This document shows positions 35,301 through 42,996 of a stretch of DNA of 64,000 bases, one piece after another; the stretch's first letter is position 1, and each line of letters starts with the position of its first letter. The translations under genes and the position numbers were made by a program. This DNA is from Chitinophaga cymbidii. GTDB lineage: Bacteria; Bacteroidota; Bacteroidia; Chitinophagales; Chitinophagaceae. The notes under the pieces are model-generated. The model ran no database searches and was not told the DNA's origin. It saw only the letters and a list, made by a program, of their open reading frames with translations. The stretch lies in contig NZ_BKAU01000002.1 of the NCBI RefSeq assembly GCF_007992715.1, positions 310,001-374,000 of the forward strand, in the 5' to 3' direction.

Positions 35301-35614
35301 GCAACGGCGATCTCTTTCTTTTCCATGCCGATGAGGGAGAAGACGAGCACGCCGTCTGATCCCGCCATCAGGGAGAATTTTCCTTCTCCGTCGGTTACGG
35401 CGCCGTTGGTGGTGCCTTTTTCCACCACGGTGACGCCGGGCAGTGGCTGTCCTGATTCATCGGTCACCTGGCCGGTGATCCTGATCTTTTCCTGTTGCTG
35501 GCTGATTGCTGGCTTTGCGGCATAGGTCTGTGCATTCCAGGGATGGCACGTGGCGATACAAAGCACCAGCCAGCTTTTTTGCCATAGAGAACGTGGTAAA
35601 GTTAGCTTTCTCAT
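32336..35614 (-). CDS. susC: SusC/RagA-family TonB-dependent outer-membrane transporter
   Basis: A 1092-residue protein. After the signal region come a carboxypeptidase-regulatory-like domain (about residues 45-115, ITGQVTDESGQPLPGVTV), the SusC hallmark NEIVAVGYGNQSRTTLTSS at the start of the plug, and plug sequence PEVFIRGGTTTS and YGARAANGIIMVKTKTG. The rest is a large barrel ending FNFGLRAGF with a terminal Phe. It imports oligosaccharides across the outer membrane with TonB energy. It is the first gene of the leftward sialic-acid operon, and its 5' region is shared with the divergent GntR regulator. Confidence 0.95.
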   Translation of the reverse strand: MRKLTLPRSLWQKSWLVLCIATCHPWNAQTYAAKPAISQQQEKIRITGQVTDESGQPLPGVTVVEKGTTNGAVTDGEGKFSLMAGSDGVLVFSLIGMEKKEIAVAGKTVIGVTLSGSSVRLNEIVAVGYGNQSRTTLTSSISKVSQDEFKHAPGSNPLLQLQGKVPGLTLQIGNGMPGASPEVFIRGGTTTSPNSDAPLIIVDGIISQGMRSLQDMNPDDIESVQVLKDAASTAIYGARAANGIIMVKTKTGRLGKPTVNFRYTGGIEQQGKKLDLLNAREYVYLTRRNTMLFNKSNPDFFLTGGRYGMSTGNPRNSNNTLEFLDVYTLEYGQEYVDHLLNNEGWETMADPVTGKDLIFKNTDYQDVTFQQGMKQEVDVDISGGTEKATYYFGLGYLDQDGIARGTNYKNYSALFNGTFKLSDKFSLNSKVAYQVRESNAPNNYEWVLSRSVLMPPTYRLYYENGLPAPGEGISSFRNRLHEIYYKTNYNDAKVYRTTMQLGADWDLAPGLRFSPSVYYFTAQGIENYFEAFNETVLNRPASAAHNMDRHFQFDGVLTYNKQINKHNFDGVLGTSYNSDYAYRLSANGREALTDHIPTLNATSDLTQRASSSKSYDALLSFFGRVSYDFDKKYILSASIREDGSSRFADDRKWGFFPGVSAGWNIHREDFFDGLRGVISNLKVRSSWGKTGNNSLSIFDSRGQYESGYAYMGEVGILNTTLPNNTLVWESTAAFDAGIDIGFLDGRLSLLVDYYSKLTDNRLFDKPLWASTGFANVKSNYGSIRNRGVEVELHAVPVKTKDFSWDLGMTFSYNKGIVVTLPANGEDKNRIGGNFVYDPNTKTNVKVGGFAEGEEFGGRWAYHYLGVYQTDEEAANAPRDLNAASRTKIAGDSKFEDRNNDGKLDAADMVYMGSIRPDKMGAMVNTLKYKNLSMRIVMDWAIGHVIDNGLKSNIMGSSRNNNNALRDALENSWMETGDDAKYPRYTVQSDVDYNYRNNGRWDNAIGNSGGGSNNSLYYSKGDFLAFREISLSYMLRSPLLKKAYITGVEIFGGVYNLGYITAYDGMMPEIYSGRDYGVYPRPRQFNFGLRAGF

Positions 35615-35882
35615 AATTTGTGAAATTTTATAATAGTCAGATGGCCTGTTTCGATTAAGTATTACAAATTCCGGTTTGAACGTGGTTCTGGTTGTGGTCA
35701 GGTATTATGTAGTATATATATGTTTGTCAACTTGTGTTTTGGTACGTTTTGTGGCACTAAAAGTAAGTAAATCATTCTATTTGTAGTACATAATTTGGAA
35801 AAATTATTACGAAACGAGGATATTTTCACTGGAAAGTCGTCAAAAAGGCTACTTTTGTTATTATTTAATACTACTTATTAAT
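35615..35882. promoter_or_regulatory. Divergent susC/gntR control region with repeated GTAGTAY elements
   Basis: Three similar elements occur: GTAGTAT at 35709-35715, GTAGTAC at 35783-35789, and GTAGTAT on the minus strand at 35868-35874. All lie in AT-rich context; the middle one fits the FadR-type pattern GTnnnAC. A -7 box TACTTTTG for gntR lies at 35850-35857, so the third element sits between that promoter and the gntR start. These are candidate operators for the GntR protein. Confidence 0.45.
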
Positions 35883-36584
35883 ATGCAAAAGGACCTGACT
35901 CTTGCTGAGCAGACGGAGCGTAAAATCCTCAAATACATTGCAGAAAAGGGTTTCCAGACCGGAGATGCCCTCCCCAAAGAGAATGAGCTGTCGGAAATAC
36001 TGGGTGTAAGCCGTGTGGTGGTGCGGGAGGCGTTGAGCCGGCTGCGGATACTGGGCTTCGTGGAGACCCGGCGCAAACGCGGTACCGTGCTCACTTCGCC
36101 GAATATTTTTTACGGTATTAAAACGATCCTTACTTCGGGTACGCTGGATAAGGATGCGTTGAAAGATCTGTATGAAGTGCGGCTGATGCTGGAGATAGGT
36201 ATGGCGGATTTTTTGTTCATGCACCGGGAGGAGCGTTACCTGGCCGAGCTGCAGAAGATCATCAGCGAGGAGAATGTGACAACGGACTCTGAAATGCTGA
36301 CGCGGCTGGACATCCGTTTTCACAGCACGTTATACAAGATGTCCGGCAACAAGTCCCTTTTTGCATTCCAGAACCTGCTCAATACCCTGTTTGCTACGTT
36401 CGCGCCCCGGCGGAAGGACTGGAAAGTGAAGCAGATCATTTCGCATGAATCGCTGCTGGAGATCCTGCGCAGCGGAACGCCGGATTCTTTCCGTGTGGCG
36501 ATGCGCCTGCATCTGAATACCCGGTTCGAGAATATGCATACGTTATTTCTGGATAAGGAGGCGACGCCGGCGAACCCTTCATGA
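35883..36584 (+). CDS. GntR-family (FCD) transcriptional regulator of the sialic-acid locus
   Basis: A 233-residue regulator. Residues about 8-75 are a winged helix-turn-helix of GntR type (GDALPKENELSEILGVSRVVVREALSRLRILGF, hallmark GVSRVVVREAL). The C-terminal FCD domain holds the metal and ligand residues in RLDIRFHSTLYKMSGN, ISHESLLEI and MRLHLNT. It is divergent from susC. NanR of E. coli belongs to the same subfamily and responds to sialic acid, so an equivalent role is likely but not proven. The C terminus ends in a hydrophilic tail. Confidence 0.88.
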   Translation: MQKDLTLAEQTERKILKYIAEKGFQTGDALPKENELSEILGVSRVVVREALSRLRILGFVETRRKRGTVLTSPNIFYGIKTILTSGTLDKDALKDLYEVRLMLEIGMADFLFMHREERYLAELQKIISEENVTTDSEMLTRLDIRFHSTLYKMSGNKSLFAFQNLLNTLFATFAPRRKDWKVKQIISHESLLEILRSGTPDSFRVAMRLHLNTRFENMHTLFLDKEATPANPS

Positions 36585-36670
36585 GAGGTGAGGCTGCGGG
36601 AGCGTTTCCTTCCTGCAAAAGAGTAGAGGTTTTCCTTCCAACCAAAGTGCGCGTTTTAAAATTCCCGTAG

Positions 36671-36863
36671 AAATCGTTTTAGCAAGCTTTCCCCGATAAG
36701 CCGCGCTCAGCCGTCATCCCCCGCAATCTCCCGTGCAAATCGTTTTAGCAAGATATCCGTCCGGCTAAAATTTAGCATGCCTGCCGGTAGATTTTATTTG
36801 TTAAAATGCTGTTGGAGTGATCTAAAAGTCGTATTTTTTCCTCTTTGACAATCGTTTTGACAA
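36671..36863. promoter_or_regulatory. Three LacI-like boxes upstream of GH125
   Basis: AAATCGTTTTAGCAAG occurs exactly at 36671-36686 and 36737-36752, 66 bases apart. A weaker third copy, CAATCGTTTTGACAA, lies at 36849-36863, 32 bases before the GH125 start. Between them GCTAAA-A-TTTAGC (36764-36776) is an odd palindrome. Read on the other strand the exact copies give GCTAAAACGATTT, close to the palindrome before GH127 at 6467-6480. Confidence 0.55.
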
Positions 36864-36894
36864 CAGTATTTTATCATCGTATTGCGTCTACATT

Positions 36895-38313
36895 ATGAGC
36901 AGAAGAAAATTCTTACAACAATCCGCGTTACTTTCATCGGCAGTGCTGCTGCGCCCTGTTCTTTCATGGGCAGGCAACGCCGACTTCCCAGTGGTACGTA
37001 TTCCCGCCGCACAGCGGAAGTTCCGCAGTGAGGCCGTAGAAAAGGCCATCGCCGCTGTGAAAAGCAAAAGCGGCAACCGGGAAATTGCCTGGCTCTTCGA
37101 GAACTGTTTCCCGAACACGCTGGATACCACCGTTGAATATGAAATGAAAGACGGCCGGCCTGATACCTATGTGATCACGGGCGACATCGACGCCATGTGG
37201 CTGCGCGACAGCACGGCGCAGGTATCTCCCTACCTTCCGCTGGTGAAGGAAGACAAAGACCTGCAACACCTGATCGCCGGCGTGATCAACCACCAGGTGA
37301 AATGCATCCATAAAGATCCCTACGCGAATGCTTTCTATAAAGACGAAAACAAACGCGGCGAATGGGCATCCGATCTCACCGATATGAAACCCGGCATCCA
37401 CGAACGCAAATGGGAGATCGATTCCCTGTGTTACCCGATCCGCCTGGCTTACCAGTACTGGAAGATCACAGGCGACACCGCGCCGTTCGATACCGCCTGG
37501 AAAGAATCCATCACGCTCACGGTGAAAACGTTCAAGGAACAGCAGCGGAAAGACGGCCCCGGTCCATACCACTTCCAGCGCAAGACCGCCTGGGCAACAG
37601 ACGGCGTGCCTTTAAGCGGATACGGTTACCCGGTGAAACCCGTGGGACTGATCTGTTCTTCCTTCCGGCCGAGTGACGACGCTACCATTTACAACTTCCT
37701 CATTCCTTCCAACTTCTTTGCCGTGGTGAGCCTCCGGCAGGCCGCCGAGATGGTGCAGGCGTTGCAAAAAGATGCGGCGCTGGCGGGCGAATGCCGCGCG
37801 CTGGCGACGGAAGTGGAGAACGCGCTGAAAAAATACGCGGTAGTCACACATCCGCAATTCGGCAAGGTATATGCATACGAAGTGAATGGTTACGGCAGCT
37901 TCAACCTGATGGACGACGCTAACGTACCGAGCCTTCTGTCCCTGCCGTATCTCGGCGCCATCAAACCATCAGACCCGGTGTACGTGAACACGCGCAAGCT
38001 GATCCTCTCTTCCGAGAATCCTTTCTTCTTTTCCGGCAAAGCCGCGAAGGGGATCGGTAGTCCGCATACGGGTATCGACCGCATCTGGCCGATCAGCCTG
38101 GTGATGCAGGGCCTCACCAGCAACAACGAAGCAGAGATCCGTCAATGCCTGCAAACATTGCAGAAATGTCACGCAGACAAAGGCTTCATGCACGAATCTT
38201 TCCATAAAGATAATCCGGCGGAATTTTCCCGTTCATGGTTCGCCTGGGCGAATACCATCTTCGGCGAGTTTATCTGGAAAGTGTTCAATGAAAGACCGCA
38301 TCTGCTGAAATGA
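36895..38313 (+). CDS. GH125 metal-independent exo-alpha-mannosidase
   Basis: A 472-residue exported protein. The start MSRRKFLQQSALLSSAVLL has the SRRxFL pattern of a Tat signal peptide. The (alpha/alpha)6 body shows GH125 motifs: TYVITGDIDAMWLRDSTAQ, KWEIDSLCYPIRLAYQYWK with the general acid Asp near residue 176, GIDRIWPISLVMQ and GFMHESFHKDN with the general base Glu near residue 433, then FAWANTIFGEFIWK. The family removes alpha-1,6-linked mannose by inversion without a metal. It stands alone here behind three LacI-like boxes. Mannose from N-glycans would complement the adjacent sialic-acid locus. Confidence 0.94.
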   Translation: MSRRKFLQQSALLSSAVLLRPVLSWAGNADFPVVRIPAAQRKFRSEAVEKAIAAVKSKSGNREIAWLFENCFPNTLDTTVEYEMKDGRPDTYVITGDIDAMWLRDSTAQVSPYLPLVKEDKDLQHLIAGVINHQVKCIHKDPYANAFYKDENKRGEWASDLTDMKPGIHERKWEIDSLCYPIRLAYQYWKITGDTAPFDTAWKESITLTVKTFKEQQRKDGPGPYHFQRKTAWATDGVPLSGYGYPVKPVGLICSSFRPSDDATIYNFLIPSNFFAVVSLRQAAEMVQALQKDAALAGECRALATEVENALKKYAVVTHPQFGKVYAYEVNGYGSFNLMDDANVPSLLSLPYLGAIKPSDPVYVNTRKLILSSENPFFFSGKAAKGIGSPHTGIDRIWPISLVMQGLTSNNEAEIRQCLQTLQKCHADKGFMHESFHKDNPAEFSRSWFAWANTIFGEFIWKVFNERPHLLK

Positions 38314-38348
38314 TGCGCCATGCGGGACGTAAGATGAGCACCTCCCAC

Positions 38349-38365
38349 TGAAACGCTGCGTTTCA
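38349..38365. repeat. Perfect 7-3-7 palindrome after GH125
   Basis: TGAAACG-CTG-CGTTTCA is a perfect inverted repeat 35 bases past the GH125 stop. No T run follows, so it may be an RNA hairpin or a protein-binding site. Confidence 0.45.
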
Positions 38366-38420
38366 CAGAAGCGCCGGCAAACGTATCGTTTTCGACATAC
38401 AATTTGCACAGCATTCGAAG

Positions 38421-38450
38421 GGCTGACCACTCAAAGGGTCAGCCTTTCTT
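38421..38450 (+). terminator. Terminator after GH125
   Basis: GGCTGACC (38421-38428) pairs with GGTCAGCC (38437-38444), followed by TTTCTT. It is the likely end of the GH125 transcript. The following 98 bases hold no gene that I can support. Confidence 0.7.
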
Positions 38451-38548
38451 CATGCATGACTAACTCCATCCACGGGTTAACGAAACCTGGGATCAACAGA
38501 ATGAAAGGCTACCGGCAGATGCCCGAAAGCATCATCACGCGCTGGCTT

Positions 38549-38686
38549 CAGATCGGTTCGAAAAAAATCAGATCGGGTTGAAAAAATCAGATCAGTCCGA
38601 AAAAGATCAGATCGGTTTAAAAAAATCAGATCACTCCGAAAGAATCAGATCAATCCGAAAAAGATCAGATTGGTTTGATAATAAAT
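38549..38686. repeat. Tandem repeat, about seven units of 19-20 bp
   Basis: Units begin at 38549, 38569, 38588, 38608, 38627, 38646 and 38666. Each starts CAGATC (last one CAGATT), has a variable pyrimidine-rich middle (GGTTCG, GGGTTG, AGTCCG, GGTTTA, ACTCCG, AATCCG, GGTTTG) and ends in an A-rich run plus AT. The repeat lies 232 bases upstream of the padR start and about 100 bases after the GH125 terminator. There are no spacers as in a CRISPR array and no long ORF through it. Confidence 0.85.
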
Positions 38687-38917
38687 GAAAAAATGGAAAT
38701 CCGGTTTGTCATAAGCATGGAGTTTTACGGGTTACAACACAATATTAAGTATTTCCTGCTGAACAAAATCTCATCCTGCGATAATTTTTATCAGAAAATC
38801 AGGAATCCTAACTAACATGCCTACACGTTTATCCGCGCAGATCCCCGCCCCGCTATTCTTCCCGGAGAATAGAATTATTTGCTTATTTTTATTCACCTTA
38901 ATGTACCAAATTCCCTT

Positions 38918-39268
38918 ATGGAGAATAAGCAAAATGCCTATTTCATCACCCGCTGGCAATCCCAGATCAAAAAAGGACTGTTCGAGTATATCATTATGCT
39001 GCTCCTGCAAAAAAAAGAGCGGTACGGATATGAACTGATCAGCGAGATCAAGCAGATGGCGGACATGGACATTGCCGAAGGAACGATCTATCCGTTGCTG
39101 AGCCGCCTCAAGAAAGAGAAGCTGGTGGACTCGCGGTGGGTGGAAATGGAGGAAGGCGTGCCCCGGAAATATTACAAACTCACGGAGCTGGGCAACGAGT
39201 ACCTTGAAACCATGTATCAATACCTCGGTGAGCTGATGCAGGCCATCGCAGATCTGAAAAACGTGTAA
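38918..39268 (+). CDS. PadR-family transcriptional regulator
   Basis: A 116-residue winged-helix protein. The start MENKQNAYFITRW at 38918 is preferred over an ATG 39 bases upstream, which adds non-family sequence. Hallmarks are KKGLFEYIIMLLLQKKERYGYELISEI, EGTIYPLLSRLKKEKLV with the recognition helix, and the wing VPRKYYKLTELG; a C-terminal helix serves dimerisation. The TAA is directly followed by the glpK ATG, so the two are translationally coupled. PadR proteins usually repress their neighbours in response to a small molecule. Control of glycerol use is inferred from position. Confidence 0.9.
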   Translation: MENKQNAYFITRWQSQIKKGLFEYIIMLLLQKKERYGYELISEIKQMADMDIAEGTIYPLLSRLKKEKLVDSRWVEMEEGVPRKYYKLTELGNEYLETMYQYLGELMQAIADLKNV

Positions 39269-40777
39269 ATGTCTGAGAAAATGAACGGTCAAAAGAAATA
39301 CATCCTGTCCCTCGATCTTGGTTCCAGCGCAGCAGGCGCGGTGTTGTTCTCCCGCCAGGGGCAGGTGGTGAAGCAGGTTCAGAAAGAATACGAAAAATAT
39401 TATCCGCAGCCGGGATGGATCGAAGTGGACCCGAACGAGATATGGTTCACCATGCTGTCCGCCACCGAAGAGCTGATCGGCAGCGCGGGCATCCGGGCGG
39501 AGGAGATCGCGGGCATCGGCATCGCGAGCCAGCGGGAGACCACGGTGATATGGGACCGGCAGTCCGGCGAACCGGTGTACAATGCTATCCAGTGGCAGGA
39601 CCGCCGCACCTCCAAGCTCTGCGACGAATTCCGCTACCAGGGCTTCACCGGCATGATCCGCCAGAAGACCGGCCTTATCCTCGACGCTTATTTTTCCGCC
39701 AGCAAAATATCCTGGATACTCGATCATGTGAAAGACGGGCGCATCCGCGCCGAGCAGGGCAGGCTGGCTTTCGGCACCATCGACGCATGGCTGGTCTGGA
39801 AGCTCACTGCCGGCAAAACGCATGTAACGGACGTAACGAACGCTTCGCGTACCATGCTTTTCAATATCCATTCGTTGCAATGGGACGAAGAGCTGCTGCG
39901 CCTTTTCAATATTCCGCATCAATTATTACCCGGCATCTGCTCCAACAGCGAGATCATTGCGCATACCGCACCCTCCATTCTGGAAGCTGCCATTCCCATT
40001 GCCGCCATGGCGGGGGACCAGCAGGCAGCGCTTTTCGGGCAGATGTGCCTGGAGCCGGGCATGGTTAAAAATACTTACGGCAGCGGATGCTTTGCATTGA
40101 TGAACATCGGGTCAAAACCCATCATCTCCGATCAGCAGCTGCTGACCACCATTGCCTGGCGCATCGGCGACGAGGTGACCTACGCGCTGGAAGGCAGCGT
40201 GTTTGGCGGCAGCTCCGTGTTCCGCTGGATACGGGACGGCCTCGGCCTGATCGAGTCCACCGCTGAAATAGAAGCGCTCGCGCAGACGGAGCCGGACAAC
40301 GGCGGCGTGCTTTTTGTGCCGGCGTTATCGGGGCTCGGTACCCCGTACTGGGACCCGTACGCCAGGGGCATGATCATCGGCATTACCCGCGGCACCACCT
40401 CCGGCCATATCGCCCGCGCGGCGCTGGAAGGCGTGGCGCTCGGCATTGCGGACGCACTGGAAGCCATGGAAAAAGACAGCGGCCGCGCCATCACAGAATT
40501 GCGGGTGGCGGGTACTTCCGCTACGTACGAGTTTTTCATGCAGATGCAGACGAACATCCTCGGGTATCCTGTGATGCGGCCGAGCGTAATGCCTGCGAGC
40601 GCCACAGGCGTGGCTTATCTCGCGGGACTGGCCACCGGCTTCTGGACGCTGGAGGAAGTGAAGGCGCAATATACCATTGCGAGGGTCTTTGAGCCGGACC
40701 AGGCGAAAGCGGGGCAGACCGCGCTGCGCGAAAAATGGCGGAAAGCCATTGCGCGGGTGAAGAACTGGGATTTTTGA
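39269..40777 (+). CDS. glpK: Glycerol kinase
   Basis: A 502-residue FGGY-family kinase. ASQRETTVIWDRQSG holds the Arg-Glu pair that binds glycerol, IQWQDRRT the Trp, LDAYFSASK the Tyr, and AGDQQAALFGQM the catalytic Asp near residue 250; GTIDAWLVWKLT is also typical. The N-terminal phosphate loop reads LDLGSSAAGAVLF in place of the usual D-x-G-T-T-S-x-R, so the Arg found in E. coli GlpK is absent. It phosphorylates glycerol to sn-glycerol 3-phosphate. It abuts padR with no gap; glpD follows after 122 bases. No glpF facilitator is seen. An alternative start is 39281. Confidence 0.92.
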   Translation: MSEKMNGQKKYILSLDLGSSAAGAVLFSRQGQVVKQVQKEYEKYYPQPGWIEVDPNEIWFTMLSATEELIGSAGIRAEEIAGIGIASQRETTVIWDRQSGEPVYNAIQWQDRRTSKLCDEFRYQGFTGMIRQKTGLILDAYFSASKISWILDHVKDGRIRAEQGRLAFGTIDAWLVWKLTAGKTHVTDVTNASRTMLFNIHSLQWDEELLRLFNIPHQLLPGICSNSEIIAHTAPSILEAAIPIAAMAGDQQAALFGQMCLEPGMVKNTYGSGCFALMNIGSKPIISDQQLLTTIAWRIGDEVTYALEGSVFGGSSVFRWIRDGLGLIESTAEIEALAQTEPDNGGVLFVPALSGLGTPYWDPYARGMIIGITRGTTSGHIARAALEGVALGIADALEAMEKDSGRAITELRVAGTSATYEFFMQMQTNILGYPVMRPSVMPASATGVAYLAGLATGFWTLEEVKAQYTIARVFEPDQAKAGQTALREKWRKAIARVKNWDF

Positions 40778-40838
40778 CATCAATCCATCAGGATATGCAC
40801 AAGACACAAATAACCCGGAAATACCCAAAAATTCCGCT

Positions 40839-40846
40839 TAATTTTG
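40839..40846 (+). promoter_or_regulatory. Possible -7 box for glpD
   Basis: TAATTTTG matches TAnnTTTG, 53 bases before the glpD ATG. The -33 region at the usual spacing is not convincing, so glpD may also be read through from glpK. Confidence 0.35.
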
Positions 40847-40899
40847 CAAGTATCGGAATGCGATGTATATTGTATAATAATGCTTGAACATACGAGAAA

Positions 40900-42426
40900 A
40901 TGAACCGTTCAGAACAATTAGGAATCTTAGAAAAGCAGCAGGAGTGGGACGTGATCGTTATCGGGGGAGGCGCCACCGGACTGGGCGCCGCGCTGGAAGC
41001 GACCACCCGGGGATACAGGACCCTGCTGCTGGAACAATCGGATTTTGCCAAATCAACCTCCAGTAAAGCCACCAAGCTCCTCCACGGCGGCGTCCGTTAT
41101 CTCGCCCAGGGCGATGTAGCCCTCGTAAGGGAGGCCAGCATAGAAAGAGGGCTCCTGCTCCGCAACGCCCGGCATCTTTCCCGCAACCTGTCATTCATCA
41201 TTCCCGCCTACAGCTGGTGGGAAGGCATTTATTATACCATCGGCCTGAAGCTGTACGACTGGATGGCCGGAAAGCTCAGCCTCGGCCGCTCCGTACACAT
41301 CTCCAAAAGAAAAACGCTGGAAAAGCTCCCCGGCCTGAAAGCAGATAAATTGTCCGCGGGCATTTTGTACCACGACGGGCAGTTCGACGATGCGCGGCTG
41401 GCCGTAAACCTTATGCAGACCATCTTCGAGAAAGGCGGCGTGGCGCTGAACTATATGAAAGTAGTGGCGCTGCAGCAGAGCGGGGTAGTGGCGGAGGATG
41501 TGGAAACCGGCCAGCAATATACTCTCAAAGCCAAAGGCATCATCAACGCCACCGGCGTATTTGTGGACGACATTCTTGAAATGGACAATCCCGATATCAA
41601 GCGGAGCATTGTGGCGAGCCAGGGCGTGCACCTGGTGCTGGACCGCTCTTTCCTGCCGGGAGAAAATGCCCTGATGATCCCCAAGACCAGCGACGGACGG
41701 GTATTGTTCGCCGTGCCCTGGCATAATAAAGTAGTGGTAGGCACCACCGATAATCCCGTGAAAGAGATCAGCCTCGACCCCGTGGCGATGGAAAAAGAGA
41801 TCAGCTTCATCCTCACCACGGCGCAGCAATACCTGGCGCACCCGCCCTCCCGCAAAGACGTGAAAAGCGTATGGGCCGGGCTGAGGCCGCTGGCGAAACC
41901 GGAGAAAAGCGAAAAAACGAAAGAAATATCCCGCAATCACAAGATCATGGTATCGCCGTCCGGACTGGTGACCATCCTCGGTGGTAAATGGACGACCTAC
42001 CGGAAAATGGGGGAAGATGTGGTGGACAAACTGGAACAGGTGAAGCACTGGCCGCATAAAACTTCCGTTACCCGCGATCTGCCGATCCACGGCTCGGCGG
42101 TAAAGATCGACCAGGAAGATCCTTTATATTATTATGGCGCGGATGCGGATGCTGTGAAACAGCTGGGGCACGAAGTGCTGAGCGAATCGCTCGGCATCAT
42201 CGACGCACAGCCGAGATGGGCGGTGCGTACAGAAATGGCGCATACGGTAGAAGACGTGCTGGCGCGGAGAACGAGGGCGTTGTTCCTGGATGCTGAAGAA
42301 GCAGTGCGCATTGCGCCGAAGGTGGCGGCGATCATGGCGGCGGAACTGGGGAAAGACAAAAGCTGGGAAGAACAGCAGGTACGCTCGTTCCGGGAGCTGG
42401 CCCAAACGTACCAACTGTCCAACTAA
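40900..42426 (+). CDS. glpD: Aerobic glycerol-3-phosphate dehydrogenase
   Basis: A 508-residue flavoprotein. WDVIVIGGGATGLGAALEATTRG is the N-terminal FAD-binding Rossmann motif, SSKATKLLHGGVRYLAQGD is a GlpD signature, and TILGGKWTTYRKMGEDVVD lies near the end of the FAD domain. The C-terminal domain (about residues 390-500) holds TEMAHTVEDVLARRTRALFLD. It oxidises sn-glycerol 3-phosphate to dihydroxyacetone phosphate and passes electrons to the quinone pool at the inner membrane. With glpK it completes glycerol entry into glycolysis. Its TAA abuts the stop of the convergent nitroreductase gene. Confidence 0.95.
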   Translation: MNRSEQLGILEKQQEWDVIVIGGGATGLGAALEATTRGYRTLLLEQSDFAKSTSSKATKLLHGGVRYLAQGDVALVREASIERGLLLRNARHLSRNLSFIIPAYSWWEGIYYTIGLKLYDWMAGKLSLGRSVHISKRKTLEKLPGLKADKLSAGILYHDGQFDDARLAVNLMQTIFEKGGVALNYMKVVALQQSGVVAEDVETGQQYTLKAKGIINATGVFVDDILEMDNPDIKRSIVASQGVHLVLDRSFLPGENALMIPKTSDGRVLFAVPWHNKVVVGTTDNPVKEISLDPVAMEKEISFILTTAQQYLAHPPSRKDVKSVWAGLRPLAKPEKSEKTKEISRNHKIMVSPSGLVTILGGKWTTYRKMGEDVVDKLEQVKHWPHKTSVTRDLPIHGSAVKIDQEDPLYYYGADADAVKQLGHEVLSESLGIIDAQPRWAVRTEMAHTVEDVLARRTRALFLDAEEAVRIAPKVAAIMAAELGKDKSWEEQQVRSFRELAQTYQLSN

Positions 42427-42996
42427 TTACATCCACTTTACTTTTTCATCAAGAGGCTTCACGCGCCGTCCCGGCCGGGGAGCCTCTTCCGAATATCCGA
42501 GATACAGGAATCCCATCACTTTATCCTCGTCCCGCAAACCAAGATAATCCTGCATGGCCGGCGTATAGGTCATACCGCCGGAGCCCCAGTACGCGGCAAT
42601 GTTTTGCGCAGTTGCCGCCAGCCAGATGTTCTGCACGGCACAGGCCACCGCGGCTATCTCTTCTATTTCCGGTATTTTAGGATTGGCGCCCCGCTTCATG
42701 CAGATCGCGATCACATGGGAAGCCAGGTCGCCCTGTGTTTTCAGCTTGTCGTAATTGCCGGGGATGTAGCTGGCCTGTGGCGTGAAAGTTTTGTACATCT
42801 CCGCATGGTCCGCGCAAAAGCCTTTCACCTTGTCACCGCCGAATACCGTAAAGTACCAGGGCTCGGTCAGCCCGTGCGTCGGCGCCCAGTCCGCCAGCTG
42901 CAGCAATTCCTGTACGGTGGCGTCGTCAATCTTTTGTCCGTTCATGCTCGTAGGCTTCACCGTGCGGCGAAGCTGTATGATCTCCTGTATGTTCAT
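42427..42996 (-). CDS. Nitroreductase-family FMN oxidoreductase
   Basis: A 189-residue protein. IIQLRRTVKPTSMNGQKIDD with the N-terminal Arg pair for FMN, ADWAPTHGLTEPWYFTVFGG, and GSGGMTYTPAMQDYLGL with MGFLYLGYSEEAPRPGRR match the nitroreductase family (RutE/YdjA-like size). Such enzymes use NAD(P)H to reduce nitro groups or quinones; the physiological substrate is unknown. The start overlaps the stop of the thioesterase gene by four bases (ATGA), so it is the end of an operon with thioesterase and rdgB. Confidence 0.9.
   Translation of the reverse strand: MNIQEIIQLRRTVKPTSMNGQKIDDATVQELLQLADWAPTHGLTEPWYFTVFGGDKVKGFCADHAEMYKTFTPQASYIPGNYDKLKTQGDLASHVIAICMKRGANPKIPEIEEIAAVACAVQNIWLAATAQNIAAYWGSGGMTYTPAMQDYLGLRDEDKVMGFLYLGYSEEAPRPGRRVKPLDEKVKWM

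Noticed and set aside
38549..38686. CRISPR array
   Set aside because: The units are contiguous, vary at the centre and have no spacers; no cas genes are near.
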